Positions 8,284-15,535 of a DNA stretch of 64,000 nucleotides are shown in pieces. The notes beneath the pieces were generated by a model, which did not search any database, was not told the origin of the DNA, and was given only the letters and a program-made list of their open reading frames with translations. The stretch spans positions 310,001-374,000 of the forward strand of contig NZ_JAQQWU010000001.1 of the NCBI RefSeq assembly GCF_028610625.1, read 5' to 3'. This DNA comes from Guptibacillus spartinae. Its GTDB lineage: Bacteria > Bacillota > Bacilli > Bacillales > Guptibacillaceae. Numbering within the stretch: position 1 is the first letter of the stretch; the number at the start of each line of letters is the position of its first letter. A program made the translations under genes and the position numbers.

Positions 8284-8610
8284 TTATGCAAAATTAAAAG
8301 GGAAAACCTCAGGAGCAAAACTAAACGAATAAACTTCTCGACAATCAGCGGTTATGAATTCAGTGAATGGCGCTTCGTTAAATTGAAACGCAATTTTTGC
8401 GCAGCAAGTCGTAGGGTCAATCGAGAACAATGTGATTCCACTAATACGGCGTGTACCAGTAGGGATAGGGGGTTGTTGAAGTCCCAGCGTAAAGGCTTGA
8501 TTTGCTATTTGTATGGCCCCAAGCGCTACGTTTGATTTACCCGAGAAAGTTTTGCAAAAACAGCTATTACAAGCTGTGGAAAAAGATTCGCTCTTATGGC
8601 AACAGCTCAT
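8284..8610 (-). CDS. Small cysteine-rich CotZ-like spore coat protein (copy 2)
   Basis: This 108-residue paralogue begins MSCCHKSES, then has CNSCFCKTF, a central IDPTTCCAKI and a late ADCREV. The same three cysteine blocks occur in its two neighbours, and the middle is hydrophobic and proline/glycine rich. It follows copy 3 by 23 bases with an AGGAGG site in the gap, so the two form an operon. The N-terminal CC pair is unique to this copy. It resembles the connector of spore appendage (Ena) subunits, but the rest fits CotY/CotZ better. Probably cross-linked in the outer spore layer. Confidence 0.62.
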   Translation of the reverse strand: MSCCHKSESFSTACNSCFCKTFSGKSNVALGAIQIANQAFTLGLQQPPIPTGTRRISGITLFSIDPTTCCAKIAFQFNEAPFTEFITADCREVYSFSFAPEVFPFNFA

Positions 8611-8633
8611 TTTTTATCCTCCTTTCTTGATGG

Positions 8634-8966
8634 TTATGCTGGTAATGTTTGATAAGCTTGGATGCGATTACAATCAATCACGGTTTCTGCTGTATAAACG
8701 CCATTTGGGAATCCTGGTACATCCACTGGAGCATTAAAAAGCGTAACCACTACAAAATGCGCACAGCACGTTTCTTTATCAACTTTCGATAAAGTGATAC
8801 TTGCAACGACAAGCGTGCCCCCTGTTCCTGGAACTGGACCAACCGCAACTGGGAATGGGGCATCTTGTACATAAATCGCTGAGAAGTTTGGCGATTTCCC
8901 TCTCGTATCTTCAAAGTTGTCACAAAAACAGCTATTGCAAGTACTGCGTTTACCTTCTTCTTCCAT
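8634..8966 (-). CDS. Small cysteine-rich CotZ-like spore coat protein (copy 3)
   Basis: A 110-residue protein with acidic start MEEEGKR, then CNSCFCDNF (nearly identical to copy 2), VDKETCCAHF and VIDCNRI. AAGGAGAG precedes ATG 8966 by 7 bases. It is the first gene of the copy 3/copy 2 transcript. The best sporulation promoter of the island lies upstream (AC-N16-CATACCTTA at 9014-9040). The protein family forms disulfide-linked crystalline or sheet-like outer spore layers in relatives. Family membership is inferred from the cysteine spacing, not from a search. Confidence 0.63.
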   Translation of the reverse strand: MEEEGKRSTCNSCFCDNFEDTRGKSPNFSAIYVQDAPFPVAVGPVPGTGGTLVVASITLSKVDKETCCAHFVVVTLFNAPVDVPGFPNGVYTAETVIDCNRIQAYQTLPA

Positions 8967-9013
8967 CTGGATTCTCTCCTTTCCATAAAGGATGGATGAT
9001 CATTTACTTATAA

Positions 9014-9040
9014 TAAGGTATGTCTTCTATCGACTAATGT
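9014..9040 (-). promoter_or_regulatory. Candidate sigma-K promoter
   Basis: On the minus strand an AC (-35) is followed by 16 bases and CATACCTTA. This matches the sigma-K pattern AC-N16/17-CATA-N3-TA. It lies 48 bases upstream of the copy 3 start. Confidence 0.5.
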
Positions 9041-9090
9041 ATAGTTGAGAGTCTAGGTAAGGGGACTAATCTCAAGCCGAATCAGTTGTC

Positions 9091-9138
9091 ATCAATAAAA
9101 AGAGATGAGGGAACATTTCCTCATCTCTTTTTATTGAT
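9091..9138 (-). terminator. Long perfect terminator hairpin
   Basis: Arms of 20 bases are perfectly complementary (9091-9110 and 9119-9138, 8-base loop). The arm ends carry A/T runs so it can work in both directions. The stop codon of the 48-aa ORF at 9131-9277 lies inside the right arm. Confidence 0.8.
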
Positions 9139-9277
9139 CCTTATTTGGTTTCCATGTTACTTTTCCACAAGATTTACAGCCTGATTTCTTAATTGTAGGC
9201 TGTGTCGTTTCTTGTAAACCTGATCTCCTTCTTCTCTTTACTTCTTTATACAAAGCCTGTATATCTTTCTTTTTCAT
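9131..9277 (-). CDS. 48-aa basic small protein with CxxC motif
   Basis: A clean 48-codon frame starts at ATG 9277 with AGGAGG 6 bases upstream and stops with TAA at 9131-9133, inside the terminator stem. The protein begins MKKKDIQALYKEVK, contains RRRRSG and ends with GCKSCGKVTWKPNKDQ. It has a basic helical first half and a C-x-x-C tail. It is too short for ordinary gene calling, but the ribosome site, terminator and codon pattern all fit a real gene. The function is unknown. Being in the spore-surface island suggests a coat-associated or sporulation-time product. Confidence 0.65.
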   Translation of the reverse strand: MKKKDIQALYKEVKRRRRSGLQETTQPTIKKSGCKSCGKVTWKPNKDQ

Positions 9278-9354
9278 AGTTAGCCTCCTGCTCTCATAAC
9301 AAATCATAAGGTTAGAATAGCTTATTCGAGCAGGAGGGACGGGGTGCCGGCCAA

Positions 9355-10146
9355 TTAAGGTTTATTTTGGAAAGGATTAATGATTTTAACTTCTTTTGAT
9401 TTTGTTTGAAATTTAAATGGATTAAATGTAGTGGCTTCTTGATTATTTTGGGGAGTAGAAAACGGAAATAGGGAATGATCTTCCGGTGGAATAGGTGTTG
9501 TCTCATTTAAGTGTGATGGCATCTTTGGAAGATCTGGCCATTCATTTAAAGCAGTTCGATGATCAAGTTGAAGCTTGGCGAAGTCACGATTGATCGTCAT
9601 TAATACCCGATCCACTAATCTTCTGTAAGTAGAAAGAGAAATTCCGTCGAGAGATTGGAACGTTTTACGAAGGAAAGTCTGTATAATTAAGTAGTTAAGC
9701 CATTGAACGGTATCGCGTTTGGCTTTGGGATGAATTCGCACGATGATTGGTGAAAAAACGGTTGGGAGCCATATTTGTTGGTGAATCACATTTTTTAAGT
9801 CAGTATATCTTCCAGATGGTCTTAGATTATAAGTCATGTTCATAAGGGTTAATGAAATGGGATAGGATAGTTTCTCTTCATATAAAATATAAAAGTCAAA
9901 TTCATTTAAGATACCTTTATCGCCTGTACTTAATGAAATCTCTGTATGGCGCAACGTCTTAACGAGATCTCTAAATGAGGAGGGATCTAATCCACTCACT
10001 CCAACTTTACAACCTGTTAAGGCAGGGATGATTTTGGATTGATCTAGATGACTTTTGAGACCCCAATAAGGTAGGAATACTTTCAGGACTTTTATTTCTT
10101 CAGTAGATAATGTAAGCTTTGTTTCTTTCCAAAATAAACGATTCAT
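9355..10146 (-). CDS. Hypothetical protein, unknown family
   Basis: I do not recognise this 263-residue protein. The upstream-extended reading (to 10242) is rejected because GGGAGAGG sits 6 bases before ATG 10146, giving MNRLFWKETKL. There is no signal peptide or membrane segment. A globular part of about 200 residues contains WGLKSHLDQSKIIPALTG and IVRIHPKAKRDTVQWLNYL. It is followed by a proline-rich tail with NPF-type repeats (FPFSTPQ, FNPFKFQ, INPFQNKP). It is transcribed divergently from the cysteine-rich protein at 10292, and the shared region has a CATACTATG box readable on both strands. A sporulation role is only contextual. Confidence 0.55.
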   Translation of the reverse strand: MNRLFWKETKLTLSTEEIKVLKVFLPYWGLKSHLDQSKIIPALTGCKVGVSGLDPSSFRDLVKTLRHTEISLSTGDKGILNEFDFYILYEEKLSYPISLTLMNMTYNLRPSGRYTDLKNVIHQQIWLPTVFSPIIVRIHPKAKRDTVQWLNYLIIQTFLRKTFQSLDGISLSTYRRLVDRVLMTINRDFAKLQLDHRTALNEWPDLPKMPSHLNETTPIPPEDHSLFPFSTPQNNQEATTFNPFKFQTKSKEVKIINPFQNKP

Positions 10147-10239
10147 TGAAAACCTCTCCCTCAATAAATGCATGACAATTGTTTTTTTCATCCTAATAAA
10201 ATTTGGGCAGCCCCGGTAGTTGCAAATCTGTGCTCTTTC

Positions 10240-10248
10240 CATACTATG
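10240..10248. promoter_or_regulatory. Bidirectional sporulation-like -10 box
   Basis: CATACTATG reads CATAGTATG on the other strand. It lies between divergent genes (10146 minus, 10292 plus) and is close to the CATA-N3-TA -10 pattern on both strands. No -35 match is seen. Confidence 0.25.
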
Positions 10249-10291
10249 TAGGGAATCAACCTATCATGAGAAAGAAAGGAAGGAACGATAT

Positions 10292-11470
10292 ATGGGTCAC
10301 AAACCACATAAGAATCGCACATCACCAACAGCTGCTAACAGCTTACAGGATGAGTGTATTCGCGTTCAAAAAGTATACGACTGGGTGACTGATCAGTTAT
10401 CTGTAAGAAAGACAATTCATTTTACAGATGAGCAGATCGCTTTGATTGAAGCAGCCATGGAAGATCCAACGAGACGTCCGTTACGTATCGTTTGTAACGT
10501 ACCAGAAACACCACCTTTGTTCCCGCTTTCTGGGAGCGACCAGGAAGGAGAAGGGTTCCTTTGTGAACAAATCGGCGATAAGAGAGATGTCAATGTGGCA
10601 CTTCCTGGGGGAGGATTAGCAGACGCTCAGCTAGTGGATTTACTATTTACTGCTGATTTACAAGTTCTCGTCGTTGACCGAAATGGTGTCGTAGTAACAG
10701 AAGTGGATTGCAGTACATCAATATTAGAGTCATTTGTTCTTTGTTTTCCGGATGGAACTGATTTGTTCTGCCGCATCACAAAAATTGTATGCCGAATTCC
10801 TTCGGGAACGGTGCTTTTAAACTGTCCGTCACCAACTTCATTCGATCTAGAAGTGATCTTCTGTGTGGATATCCAAGTAGAAGCTGAAGTGAAGCTAGAA
10901 GTACTTGCGAAATTCTGTTCACCACGTGACAACGACTTGACAGCTGGTATTGATGATATTATTGACGAATGTCCACCGATCGAATTCCCAGCTCAGTGTC
11001 CTGATATCTTCCCTAGACCGAACTGTGATTGCTCGCTAACTGGAGAAGCAAGTGGCAGAACGACAGGAGAAGATGAAGGAACAGCAACTCTACTTGCTAA
11101 CATTTGTGGAGATTGTAGTTTAAATGGAAGTACATTAAAACTGAATTTCCATGATACAGACTCGAGTGATGGAGGACACGACTTTACCTTTACAGCTACA
11201 CGTTTTGAACAGGACACTTTGCACTGCAACGAATGTGAAGGCGGACTAAAGTTTGTCATTGAAGGCTCAGGTGTGACGGATTCAGGTAAATTACTTGATT
11301 TCAAACTAGCTGTTGTCGGAGATCGACATGAGCAAGCGTTTGAAATGCATCTTATAAATCGTCGTGGAAAAACCGTATTTAATACTGGAACCGTCGAAGT
11401 TCACGAAGGCGCATTGGAGATTGAAGACTGTATTAATTTTGATGATGTCAAGTTTAAAAAGCAGTCATAA
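10292..11470 (+). CDS. Cysteine-rich sporulation-associated surface protein (ECIRVQKVYDWV family)
   Basis: A 392-residue protein with 19 cysteines spread along its length. Near residue 20 is DECIRVQKVYDWVTDQ, an N-terminal motif I associate with uncharacterised sporulation proteins of Firmicutes. A run of beta-rich segments follows, each with one or two cysteines (VLCFP, LFCRI, IVCRI, IFCVD, NCDCS, ICGDCS, CNEC). A basic SRGKTVFNTGT-like C-terminal domain ends the protein. AAGGAAGGA precedes ATG 10292; the frame extends further upstream but without a ribosome site. It probably lies on the spore surface, cross-linked by disulfides. It has its own terminator. No B. subtilis name can be assigned. 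Confidence 0.62.
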   Translation: MGHKPHKNRTSPTAANSLQDECIRVQKVYDWVTDQLSVRKTIHFTDEQIALIEAAMEDPTRRPLRIVCNVPETPPLFPLSGSDQEGEGFLCEQIGDKRDVNVALPGGGLADAQLVDLLFTADLQVLVVDRNGVVVTEVDCSTSILESFVLCFPDGTDLFCRITKIVCRIPSGTVLLNCPSPTSFDLEVIFCVDIQVEAEVKLEVLAKFCSPRDNDLTAGIDDIIDECPPIEFPAQCPDIFPRPNCDCSLTGEASGRTTGEDEGTATLLANICGDCSLNGSTLKLNFHDTDSSDGGHDFTFTATRFEQDTLHCNECEGGLKFVIEGSGVTDSGKLLDFKLAVVGDRHEQAFEMHLINRRGKTVFNTGTVEVHEGALEIEDCINFDDVKFKKQS

Positions 11471-11475
11471 TATCT

Positions 11476-11506
11476 AAGTGCAGGAGATCTCTTCCTGCAC
11501 TTTTTT
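11476..11506 (+). terminator. Rho-independent terminator
   Basis: 10-base arms (11476-11485 and 11493-11502) with a T6 run, directly after the 392-aa cysteine-rich protein gene. Confidence 0.8.
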
Positions 11507-11531
11507 GTTATGAATAGGGTTTTCTTTCATA

Positions 11532-11540
11532 CATATAGTA
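11532..11540 (+). promoter_or_regulatory. Sporulation-type -10 element (CATATAGTA)
   Basis: Same nine bases as the element at 8181-8189, on the plus strand 33 bases upstream of the next gene. The upstream half-site is weak, so this is low-confidence. Confidence 0.33.
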
Positions 11541-11573
11541 TAGTGAAAGTTTGTTTGCGAGGGGGAGAACTGT

Positions 11574-12485
11574 ATGCAAGGAGAAAAGCTAAGTTATTCT
11601 CGACTCGTTACCCGAACGAAGTATTTTCAGGAGAAGTCACTCGAGCTTGAAAAGGAACTGATATTCGCTAATGATCAGGTCAGCGCCTTAAAAGGGAAAT
11701 TATCTTCTATGGAAGAAAGTGATAAAGAACGGATTCACTTAAAAAAAGAATTGGAGCAATTACAGGAGGACATTGAGCGAAAGACAAAAGAAAACGTGGC
11801 TAAGATCGTCGAGATCGAAAAAAGAAGTGCCGTACAAGAAAGCACCAAAAGTTATCTCAATAAGATCAAGGGGTACGAAACACTTTTAGCAGAGATGCAA
11901 ATTGATATTAACGAGAAGGATAAACTGATTAATCATTTACAAGGTAAAATAAAGAATTTAGAAAAAAGAGCGAAATTCTTAACAAAACCAAACGAGGTGG
12001 ATGGAGATACGGAGTCAACCGATGTAGATGAATCTTATGCAGTAGCCTATTTTAATACTTCTGTTATTTTAAATGGGGAAAACTCCTTCATTATTCGAGG
12101 TTCATTGCAAATAGAGAATTGCGGAACGAGGAAGCTGCATAATCCTATTATCTGTTTCCGGTTCAATCCTCCTAATGTTGCTGTGTTAAAAGGAAAAATA
12201 TTTCCTATCGATGAGGCAGAAACGCGTTCAAAATCAAATAGTGAGCAGACGCAGTGGGTTTTTACTGAACATGACTGGCTTGAAAAGGCGAAAGAAAGTG
12301 GCGAGATTTGGGTAGCACCCTTACATCCAGTAACTCTTTTGCCAGGTGAACAGATTGGGTTTGACAGTTTTCAAATTCCTATAAAATCAGAATTTAAAGA
12401 GTCAATTAACATTGAAGGATTTGTTTACTTCCAGCAGGATAACTATCGGATCAAGGTTTCGAATCAAATTGCAGTTAGCTATTAA
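11574..12485 (+). CDS. Coiled-coil protein with C-terminal beta domain, unknown
   Basis: A 303-residue protein. Residues about 10-140 are almost pure heptad-type coiled coil (LEKELIFANDQVSALKGKL, QEDIERKTKENVAKIVEIE and similar). An acidic linker near 145 follows. Residues 155-303 form a compact, mainly beta domain (AVAYFNTSVILNGENSFI, RGSLQIENCGTRKLHNPI, ISFRFNPP-like ICFRFNPP). There is no signal peptide. A GAGGGGGAG ribosome site precedes ATG 11574. It sits between two genes that look sporulation-linked, and a CATATAGTA box lies just upstream. It could be a morphogenetic scaffold, but no family is recognised. Confidence 0.5.
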   Translation: MQGEKLSYSRLVTRTKYFQEKSLELEKELIFANDQVSALKGKLSSMEESDKERIHLKKELEQLQEDIERKTKENVAKIVEIEKRSAVQESTKSYLNKIKGYETLLAEMQIDINEKDKLINHLQGKIKNLEKRAKFLTKPNEVDGDTESTDVDESYAVAYFNTSVILNGENSFIIRGSLQIENCGTRKLHNPIICFRFNPPNVAVLKGKIFPIDEAETRSKSNSEQTQWVFTEHDWLEKAKESGEIWVAPLHPVTLLPGEQIGFDSFQIPIKSEFKESINIEGFVYFQQDNYRIKVSNQIAVSY

Positions 12486-12560
12486 AAGGGGTGCCCAAAC
12501 CTAATAAGGAAAGTGTGCATAGGATACTACGTACTAGGAGTAAAAAAGGGAGGGCATCAA

Positions 12561-12821
12561 ATGTCAGAAAAGAAAAGAAAGCCGCAAGTTATCCATGTAA
12601 ATAAGTTAATTGTAAAAGCTGATGAAGTGATCATTCAAAATGAAAGAGAGCATCATCATAAAGAGGAAAAGCACAGGGAAGAAAGAAGAGAAGAAAGAAG
12701 AGAAGAAAGAAGAGACCCATGGGGATTTTTTAATCATCGAAAGAACAATGAAGTGGCAGAGGATAATGAAGATAGATATAAAGAAGAGGATAAAGGTTCA
12801 GAAGGATTTTCTTGGTTCTAA
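12561..12821 (+). CDS. Small charged protein with EERR repeats
   Basis: An 86-residue protein. Its N-terminal block KPQVIHVNKLIVKADEVII is a segment I recall from small uncharacterised Bacillus proteins. A His/Glu/Arg-rich stretch follows with three EERR units encoded by a perfect 12-base repeat, then DPWGFFNHR and an acidic tail ending GFSWF. ATG 12561 follows GGGAGGG by 6 bases; an upstream start at 12513 has no such site. The protein is very hydrophilic and probably partly disordered. It may be a spore-associated adaptor, and the placement at the end of the island supports that only weakly. Confidence 0.6.
   Translation: MSEKKRKPQVIHVNKLIVKADEVIIQNEREHHHKEEKHREERREERREERRDPWGFFNHRKNNEVAEDNEDRYKEEDKGSEGFSWF
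12678..12713 (+). repeat. In-frame 12-bp tandem repeat, 3 perfect units
   Basis: Three identical GAAGAAAGAAGA units encode EERR three times inside the 86-aa protein. The unit is a multiple of three, so copy number can change without a frameshift. Confidence 0.9.
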
Positions 12822-12847
12822 GAGCAGAAGTTACCTGCTCTTTTTTT
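12821..12847 (+). terminator. Rho-independent terminator
   Basis: AGAGCAG / CTGCTCT arms (12821-12827 and 12835-12841) and a T8 run. It overlaps the 3' end of the convergent DUF421 gene. Confidence 0.75.
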
Positions 12848-13535
12848 GCTTGTTCTTCTTATCCATCTTTTGCAAAAACACTCCTTCATCCTCTTTCCAT
12901 TCAAGGACTAATACGTCCTTAGGATTGTCCACTTTATGTTCTTTAAGGATCTTATCAAGCCACGCTTCATTAAATCCTGCATCTTTTAAATTCTCAAGAT
13001 CAACTTTCCCATCAGAAATGATATCTACTGAAAGGTATCCCTGTTCTTTTTTTAGGTTAAAATCTTGTTTTGTAGGCTGTAAGTACTCTGACTTTTTTAG
13101 TACGCTGATGCTACCGTTTGTTTCCAGTATCGCAAATTCAACTTCTCGAAGGGAAAAGACATCTTTTTGTCTTAATAAATTTTGCAGTTGGTTAATATCG
13201 AGCTTGCTTTTTTTTAATTGGTCTCGATCAATTTTTCCCTTATGAATCACAATGGAAGGGTTCCCTTCTAGAATGTTGCGCGTTCCTCTAAATTTCTGCG
13301 TAATCCATTCTACAACGTAAATTAATACGCCCCATAAAAGAACCGCATACAAAATAGATTTGATGTTCACATGCTTATCATAAATCGCATTTCCAACCAA
13401 TTCTCCTAGCACGAGAGAAGAAATAAAATCAAATGGAGTAATTTGTGTAATCTGAGTTTTCCCAAGTACTTTCGTTAAGATAAGTAAAGCAAAAAATCCA
13501 ACAAGAAGTTCAACCGTTATCGATCCAATTGCCAA
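12831..13535 (-). CDS. DUF421 membrane protein (YetF/YcaP family)
   Basis: A 234-residue protein with three N-terminal membrane segments in the first 85 residues (ELLVGFFALLILTKVLG, DFISSLVLGELVG, ILYAVLLWGVLIYVV). A cytosolic DUF421/YetF domain follows, with the usual RNILEGNPSIVIHKGKI, LRQKDVFSLREVEFAILETNG and SVLKKSEY blocks. B. subtilis has several such proteins (YetF, YrbG, YkjA). YetF-type proteins have been linked to spore germination, but the molecular function is not settled. Start is TTG 13535, behind a GAAGGTGAT ribosome site. It is transcribed against the spore-surface island and probably independent of it. Confidence 0.85.
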   Translation of the reverse strand: MAIGSITVELLVGFFALLILTKVLGKTQITQITPFDFISSLVLGELVGNAIYDKHVNIKSILYAVLLWGVLIYVVEWITQKFRGTRNILEGNPSIVIHKGKIDRDQLKKSKLDINQLQNLLRQKDVFSLREVEFAILETNGSISVLKKSEYLQPTKQDFNLKKEQGYLSVDIISDGKVDLENLKDAGFNEAWLDKILKEHKVDNPKDVLVLEWKEDEGVFLQKMDKKNKQKKSR

Positions 13536-13621
13536 AGGATCACCTTCTTCTCTTCAATTTACAGTCTTTCTTAGGATGTACGGAAACGGAGAAAATATCA
13601 TTCATTCCAATGATCGAGGGC

Positions 13622-13651
13622 AAAAAAAAAGACACTGGAAGCTCCAGCGTC
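13622..13651 (-). terminator. Terminator of the yjcG-yjcF transcript
   Basis: 8-base arms with one wobble pair (13631-13638 and 13644-13651), followed on the minus strand by nine T. It overlaps the yjcF stop. Confidence 0.75.
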
Positions 13652-14072
13652 ATAAATCCTTTGTCATCGTTATATGCGGAATGCCTGCATCCATGAATTC
13701 CTCTGAAATGATGTGATAACCAAGTTTTTTATAAAATCCTACTGCGGAAACCTGAGCATTCAGCTTTAGTTTGCCGAGCTTTAGCTCATTAGCACACCGT
13801 TCAATCTCTTTCATTAACATCTGGCCAAGACCAGTTCTACGATAAGAACCCAGTACACAAATGCGTTCAATCTTAGCCATACCTTCAAGCGTTCGAAAAC
13901 GTCCCGCTGCAACAGGGCGTGCGTGATCATACGCTATAAAGTGAACAGCTTCATTCTCGTGTTCATCAATTTCTAATTCAGCAGGTACTTTTTGTTCTTC
14001 CACAAAGACAGATTGTCTTACTTGAAAAGCATCCTGGAGTTCTTGGTCTGTCTCTACAACCTTAATTTCCAT
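13650..14072 (-). CDS. yjcF: GNAT acetyltransferase YjcF
   Basis: A 140-residue GNAT protein that matches B. subtilis YjcF in length and sequence pattern: VFVEEQKVPAELEIDE near the start, RICVLGSYRRTGLGQMLM (acetyl-CoA-binding motif A) in the middle and DAGIPHITM at the end. The family transfers an acetyl group from acetyl-CoA to an unidentified amine. It overlaps yjcG by one base (TAATG), so it is translationally coupled. The gene order yjcH-yjcG-yjcF is the same as in B. subtilis and strengthens the assignment. Confidence 0.87.
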   Translation of the reverse strand: MEIKVVETDQELQDAFQVRQSVFVEEQKVPAELEIDEHENEAVHFIAYDHARPVAAGRFRTLEGMAKIERICVLGSYRRTGLGQMLMKEIERCANELKLGKLKLNAQVSAVGFYKKLGYHIISEEFMDAGIPHITMTKDL

Positions 14073-14587
14073 TAGCGAACTTTACCAAGGTGGAAGGTTT
14101 CAAACACTGTCCACATGCCATTTTCAAGTTGGTAAAGAAGTTGGAAACGGTCGATCATTTCTTCATGGTTAACGTCCTTCATTTGCAAACTGCCATAAAC
14201 ATCAGAATGCTCATCATCGGATAAGTTCTGTGCAATTGTGATGTGTGGAACAAAATTATAATCGCGTTCAGAGAGCGCCTCTTCAGGGTTAAGTTGTCGA
14301 TGCAAGTCATCCAGTACGTCATTTTCTTTCACTTTAAAGTAGATGACGTTGTTGACAGGGTTAAAAGAACCAACTTTATAAACATGCATTGAAAAAGGTT
14401 TAGATTCATCAGAGATTTTGTGTAGAACGGGCGTTAATTTCTCAATCTCTTCTTCTGTTGCTTCAAAGCCTTCACGTAGCGTTAAATGCGGTGGAATGAG
14501 CGCATAGTGCGGGTCATATCGTTTGCGAAAGGAGTTAGCGACGTCTTGTAGTTTTTTCGATGGGAAAATTGCAATGCCGTATTTCAT
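14072..14587 (-). CDS. yjcG: 2'-5' RNA ligase-like 2H phosphoesterase YjcG
   Basis: A 171-residue protein of the YjcG/2H phosphoesterase group. The two HxT/S-type catalytic motifs are PPHLTLREGF (about residue 33) and VPHITIAQNL (about 115), spaced as in the family. Activity on cyclic phosphodiesters or RNA ends is typical of the fold, though the cellular substrate of YjcG is not known to me. The start ATG 14587 follows a GGAGGGAAT site. It is co-transcribed with yjcF, whose ATG overlaps the yjcG stop. Confidence 0.88.
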   Translation of the reverse strand: MKYGIAIFPSKKLQDVANSFRKRYDPHYALIPPHLTLREGFEATEEEIEKLTPVLHKISDESKPFSMHVYKVGSFNPVNNVIYFKVKENDVLDDLHRQLNPEEALSERDYNFVPHITIAQNLSDDEHSDVYGSLQMKDVNHEEMIDRFQLLYQLENGMWTVFETFHLGKVR

Positions 14588-14696
14588 ATTCCATTCCCTC
14601 CTGGTTGATAGTCTCGATTGACCTATATAGACAAGTCATATAATGTTCCATTTATAATTATACCAAAAATTCGAAAATAAGAAACGATAGACTGAT

Positions 14697-15419
14697 TTAG
14701 AGTTTAAACATGTGTAAAAGCGAACGTTTCATGTCTGGTTGCCAGTTCTTCCAAAGGTGACCGCCTTCAAATTCATCATAGAAGTAATCAAATTCTTTCT
14801 CTTTAATGACTTTATTTAATTCTCGATTTGGCTCGATAAAATTCTTTGTTTTTCCATCAGTGGTAGGAACCTCTGTTTCTTCTTTACCGATTATGTGATA
14901 AAGCGAAAGAAGCTCAGGTTCAGAGAATTGTTTTACTTGTTCCATGATGGTCTCATCTACATAGGGAGAATGAAGAATAGCTCGACCAAATGTACGTGGA
15001 TAATCAAGAGCTGCTCGTAACGCAACGGTAGCGGCCAAAGAATCACCGATAAGACCGCGACCATAACCTAGATGATACGTAGCATATTCTTCATCTAAAT
15101 AAGGAACTAGTTCATTCGCAAGAAAGCGTAGATAATTATCGCTTTGCTCGCCTTCCGGATGATATTTACGCCAGCGATCTTCTACACTTTTGTAAGGAAT
15201 GCCAACGATAATAAGTTCTTCAATTTCATCATTTTCAATCAGTTCATCCGCTGTTCGTCCGAGTCGTCCTAATTTAAAGTAATCGCTACCATCGTTGGCG
15301 ATTAAAAAGGAATATTTGTATAAGGGAGAATAGTTGTATGGTAAATAAACTTGAAATGGAATTTCTTCTCTTAAATACTCGCTATAAATGGTTTCATCTT
15401 TATATGTACCTCGGTTCAT
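14697..15419 (-). CDS. yjcH: Alpha/beta hydrolase, esterase family (YjcH)
   Basis: A 240-residue Esterase-D-like alpha/beta hydrolase. GRGLIGDSLAATVAL contains the G-x-S-x-like nucleophile elbow (GDSLA), and GGHLWKNW near the C-terminus supplies the catalytic histidine. The N-terminus NRGTYKDETIYSEYLREEIP resembles B. subtilis YjcH. ATG 15419 is chosen because AGGAGG lies 6 bases upstream; the longer reading to 15446 lacks a site. The substrate is unknown. It is divergent from yutG. Confidence 0.85.
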   Translation of the reverse strand: MNRGTYKDETIYSEYLREEIPFQVYLPYNYSPLYKYSFLIANDGSDYFKLGRLGRTADELIENDEIEELIIVGIPYKSVEDRWRKYHPEGEQSDNYLRFLANELVPYLDEEYATYHLGYGRGLIGDSLAATVALRAALDYPRTFGRAILHSPYVDETIMEQVKQFSEPELLSLYHIIGKEETEVPTTDGKTKNFIEPNRELNKVIKEKEFDYFYDEFEGGHLWKNWQPDMKRSLLHMFKL

Positions 15420-15458
15420 TGTGATGCCTCCTATAAATTGTTGCAATTGTTAGATTGT

Positions 15459-15489
15459 TTGACAATATAAAAAACATTAGTGATATAAT
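15459..15489 (+). promoter_or_regulatory. Sigma-A promoter of yutG
   Basis: TTGACA at 15459-15464 and TATAAT at 15484-15489 (19-base spacer) with an extended TGA just before the -10. The start codon lies 47 bases downstream. Confidence 0.65.
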
Positions 15490-15535
15490 GATTCTAACAC
15501 ATAAGTATTTATTGTTGACAGAGAGGGGTCTTATT

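Noticed and set aside
8284-8966. Reading the CotZ-like genes as S-Ena spore appendage subunits
   Set aside because: Only copy 2 has an N-terminal CC pair. The TCCA and DC[RN] blocks fit CotY/CotZ better. It remains an open alternative.
10220-10291. Upstream extension of the cysteine-rich 392-aa protein
   Set aside because: No ribosome site; the AAGGAAGGA at about 10276-10284 serves ATG 10292.
12640-13245. 201-codon plus-strand frame
   Set aside because: It runs through the 86-aa gene in another frame and then antisense to the DUF421 gene, with a Ser/Phe/Cys-rich shadow composition and no ribosome site.
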